Part shown: positions 8,511-9,516 of the stretch, one piece after another | Numbering within the stretch: the stretch's first letter is position 1 | Layout: each line of letters opens with the position of its first letter | Assembly: GCA_937896265.1 (NCBI GenBank) | Contig: CALBMD010000246.1 | Location: 1 to 9,516, forward strand | Source of the DNA: an uncultured Pseudomonadota bacterium | Lineage (GTDB): Bacteria; Bdellovibrionota_B; Oligoflexia; Oligoflexales; Bog-1112 | Direction of reading: 5' to 3' | DNA length: 9,516 nt | Made by a program: the position numbers and the translations under genes | The notes under the pieces: generated by a model | Seen by the model: the letters and a program-made list of their open reading frames with translations, nothing else | Told to the model about the DNA's origin: nothing | The model's database searches: none

Positions 8511-9113
8511 ATGTCCTGGGTTAATCTTGCAAGTATCGTAGAAATCACAGAAGCCGAAGGACCTGGACGAAGGACGGCAATTTGGCTACAAGGATGCCTC
8601 AAGCGTTGTCCTGGTTGTTGTAATCCTCATTTTCTGCCCATACGTCCCGCACAAATCATCACGCCAGCTGAGCTAATCGGGCGAATATTGGACGCAAAAA
8701 CTAAGCATAATATTGAAGGCATTACATTACTAGGAGGAGAACCATTTTTACAAGCCACAGGGCTAGCAGAGGTGGCAGAACGCGTAAAAGCTGCCGAGCT
8801 TTCGGTCATGATTTTTACGGGCTATGTTCTGGAAGAACTTGTTGAGGATCGCTTTAGCGGTGCGGAGCGTTTACTGGCATCAACCGATGTCTTGGTTGAT
8901 GGTGAGTATGAAAAAGATAAACCAGAAGGCCTGCGTAATTGGGTTGGCTCCACTAACCAGCGCTTCCATTATTTTACTGATTTTTATAATAATTGTATAG
9001 AAAATAGCCCACAAGCTGTGACCAATGAATGGCGAATTGATGCCAACGCAAAAATTGTTGACAATGGTCTGCCCTATAAGTTGAAACTGATTTCATCAAA
9101 AAAACTGGAATAA
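8511..9113 (+). CDS. NrdG-like radical SAM protein (activase-type, single 4Fe-4S cluster)
   Basis: A 200-residue radical S-adenosylmethionine protein. The cluster-binding CX3CX2C motif is C29, C33 and C36 (an extra Cys37 follows), inside WLQGCLKRCPGCCNP; the SAM-contacting GGEP is at 75-78 in LLGGEPFLQ. FTGY near 102-105, DVLVDGEYE at 126-134 and GSTNQRF at 146-152 match the pattern of glycyl-radical-enzyme activases related to anaerobic ribonucleotide reductase activase (NrdG). It is slightly longer than typical NrdG, with a distinct C-terminal tail from about 155. It should reductively cleave SAM to make a 5'-deoxyadenosyl radical. No glycyl radical enzyme or nrdD gene is in the window, so its substrate is not apparent; it may activate or modify another operon product or a small molecule. 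It is the last gene of the operon and abuts the AAA+ gene. The family call is firm; a housekeeping NrdG role is unlikely from the context. Confidence 0.9.
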   Translation: MSWVNLASIVEITEAEGPGRRTAIWLQGCLKRCPGCCNPHFLPIRPAQIITPAELIGRILDAKTKHNIEGITLLGGEPFLQATGLAEVAERVKAAELSVMIFTGYVLEELVEDRFSGAERLLASTDVLVDGEYEKDKPEGLRNWVGSTNQRFHYFTDFYNNCIENSPQAVTNEWRIDANAKIVDNGLPYKLKLISSKKLE

Positions 9114-9173
9114 ACTATAGCGATGTATTATTTATAACATACCCAATGTGCGACTCTTTTTTGAATCAAGTGC

Positions 9174-9239
9174 TCCATTGCGAGAGACCGGCTAGACTGT
9201 CAGTGCAAACCAAACAAACTGACGGAGACTCGCAATGGA
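9174..9239. repeat. Inverted repeat spanning the transposase leader and start codon
   Basis: An 11-base perfect inverted repeat, TCCATTGCGAG at 9174-9184 and CTCGCAATGGA at 9229-9239, encloses a second 6-base pair of arms, GTCAGT at 9199-9204 and ACTGAC at 9218-9223. In RNA these can form a two-part stem with a 13-base loop. The outer stem includes the transposase ATG (9235-9237), while the GGAG ribosome binding site (9224-9227) lies in the internal loop between the stems. It could limit transposase translation from read-through transcripts, a strategy known in other insertion sequences such as IS10 and IS50; whether it works so here is inferred. Confidence 0.7.
9224..9227 (+). promoter_or_regulatory. 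Ribosome binding site of the transposase fragment
   Basis: GGAG lies 7 bases before the ATG at 9235 and supports that start. It is flanked by the arms of the inverted repeat at 9174-9239, so access may depend on RNA folding. Confidence 0.6.
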
Positions 9240-9435
9240 ACGTGATACTTTTATCATCACAATCTTCTGCTGCATAGATGATCTGTACCCTTTTTTGTTA
9301 GCCCATCAACCCTTACGACGCGGTGGCTTTGCCCCTCAACTCACCGATGCGGAAGTCCTCACCATTGAAGTCTGTGGCGAGTTCTTTAAATTGCATACCG
9401 ACAAAGATATTTACTCTTATTTTTCAGAGCTATAA
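9235..9435 (+). pseudogene. Truncated IS982-family transposase (N-terminal fragment)
   Basis: A 66-residue reading frame resembling the N-terminus of IS982-family DDE transposases. The pattern is FIITIFCCIDD near 6-16, then LRRGGFAP, LTDAEVLTIEVCGEFF and TDKDIYSYF near 54-62. Full-length members are around 300 residues and usually continue after YF with a His-Tyr/Trp-rich segment and a Phe-Pro. Here the match ends after YF and the frame stops at TAA 9433-9435. No other frame from 9436 to 9516 resumes recognisable transposase sequence, so a deletion or second rearrangement is more likely than a simple frameshift. All catalytic acidic residues are missing, so it cannot transpose by itself. Confidence 0.75.
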
Positions 9436-9516
9436 CTGAATCTGGTGTTTGAGTTGAAGATAAGCGGCGTATCTGGTTGATTGTGAATTGCAGAACACAA
9501 GACCGACCGAGGATAC
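9436..9516. other. Unassigned sequence beyond the transposase breakpoint
   Basis: These 81 bases run to the window edge. No recognisable coding sequence, terminator or repeat is visible. Short frames stay open to the edge on both strands (for example minus-strand frames ending near 9417 and 9386), so a gene coming in from the right cannot be excluded, but nothing favours one. Confidence 0.3.

Larger units (their letters stand above)
9141..9435 (+). mobile_element. Remnant of an IS982-family insertion sequence, left part only
   Basis: The region contains an untranslated leader and the start of an IS982-type transposase gene, then loses similarity at about 9430. The left boundary is uncertain: I place it at the ACCC beginning at 9141 because it lies just outside the leader, but no matching right-end inverted repeat is in the window to confirm it. 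The insertion sits 27 bases or so after the radical SAM stop codon, so it does not break the operon. It marks the edge of a region that has seen transposition. Confidence 0.5.

Noticed and set aside
8511..9113. Housekeeping nrdG (anaerobic ribonucleotide reductase activase)
   Set aside because: No nrdD is adjacent, and the gene abuts a Clp-like AAA+ gene in a helicase/nuclease operon; the family resemblance is real but the context argues for a specialised role.
9122..9142. Possible terminator hairpin after the radical SAM gene
   Set aside because: Only a 4-base ATGT/ACAT pairing can form, it is AT-only around the loop and no U-run follows directly; the T-run at 9156-9162 has no stable stem before it.

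Overview
This window carries one tight, co-directional block of five genes on the plus strand (nt 1-9113), followed by the decayed left end of an insertion sequence (about nt 9140-9435). Base composition is moderate, around the mid-40s % GC by eye. Starts follow good Shine-Dalgarno sites, and the insertion-sequence remnant looks like an IS982-family transposase. This suggests a proteobacterium, most likely gamma or beta, but no gene here fixes the genus. No rRNA, tRNA, CRISPR array, phage structural gene or housekeeping gene is visible, so this looks like accessory or genomic-island DNA.

Layout: (1) nt 1-3447, a superfamily 1 UPF1-like helicase with a very long, partly coiled-coil insert between Walker A and Walker B; its 5' end lies outside the window. 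(2) nt 3444-5549, a 701-residue protein with a probable winged-helix N-terminus, a large unrecognised middle and a C-terminal PIN nuclease domain with all expected acidic residues. (3) nt 5550-6665, a 371-residue charged helical/coiled-coil protein with a small C-terminal globular domain. (4) nt 6678-8510, a 610-residue AAA+ protein with an intact ClpA/ClpB D2-type ATPase module behind a degenerate AAA-like N-terminal half. (5) nt 8511-9113, a 200-residue radical SAM protein resembling NrdG-type activases. The joints are a 4-base overlap, direct abutment, 12 bases, and direct abutment. Each internal start has its own ribosome binding site, so these genes are almost certainly one transcriptional unit with coupled translation.

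Taken together, the set offers a nucleic-acid motor (helicase), a nuclease (PIN), an elongated adaptor or scaffold (coiled coil), a threading protein remodeller (Clp-like AAA+) and a radical-chemistry enzyme (radical SAM). I cannot match this combination to a named defence or stress system. The most economical reading is a multi-protein nucleic-acid surveillance or conflict system in which the AAA+ and adaptor control the helicase/nuclease pair and the radical SAM enzyme activates or modifies a component or substrate. That functional reading is inference; the domain calls are directly supported by motifs.

After the operon, nt 9114-9516 holds no intact gene. It has a truncated transposase start with a striking inverted repeat that can pair over its start codon, then about 80 bases of unassigned DNA. 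I see no convincing intrinsic terminator after the last operon gene.
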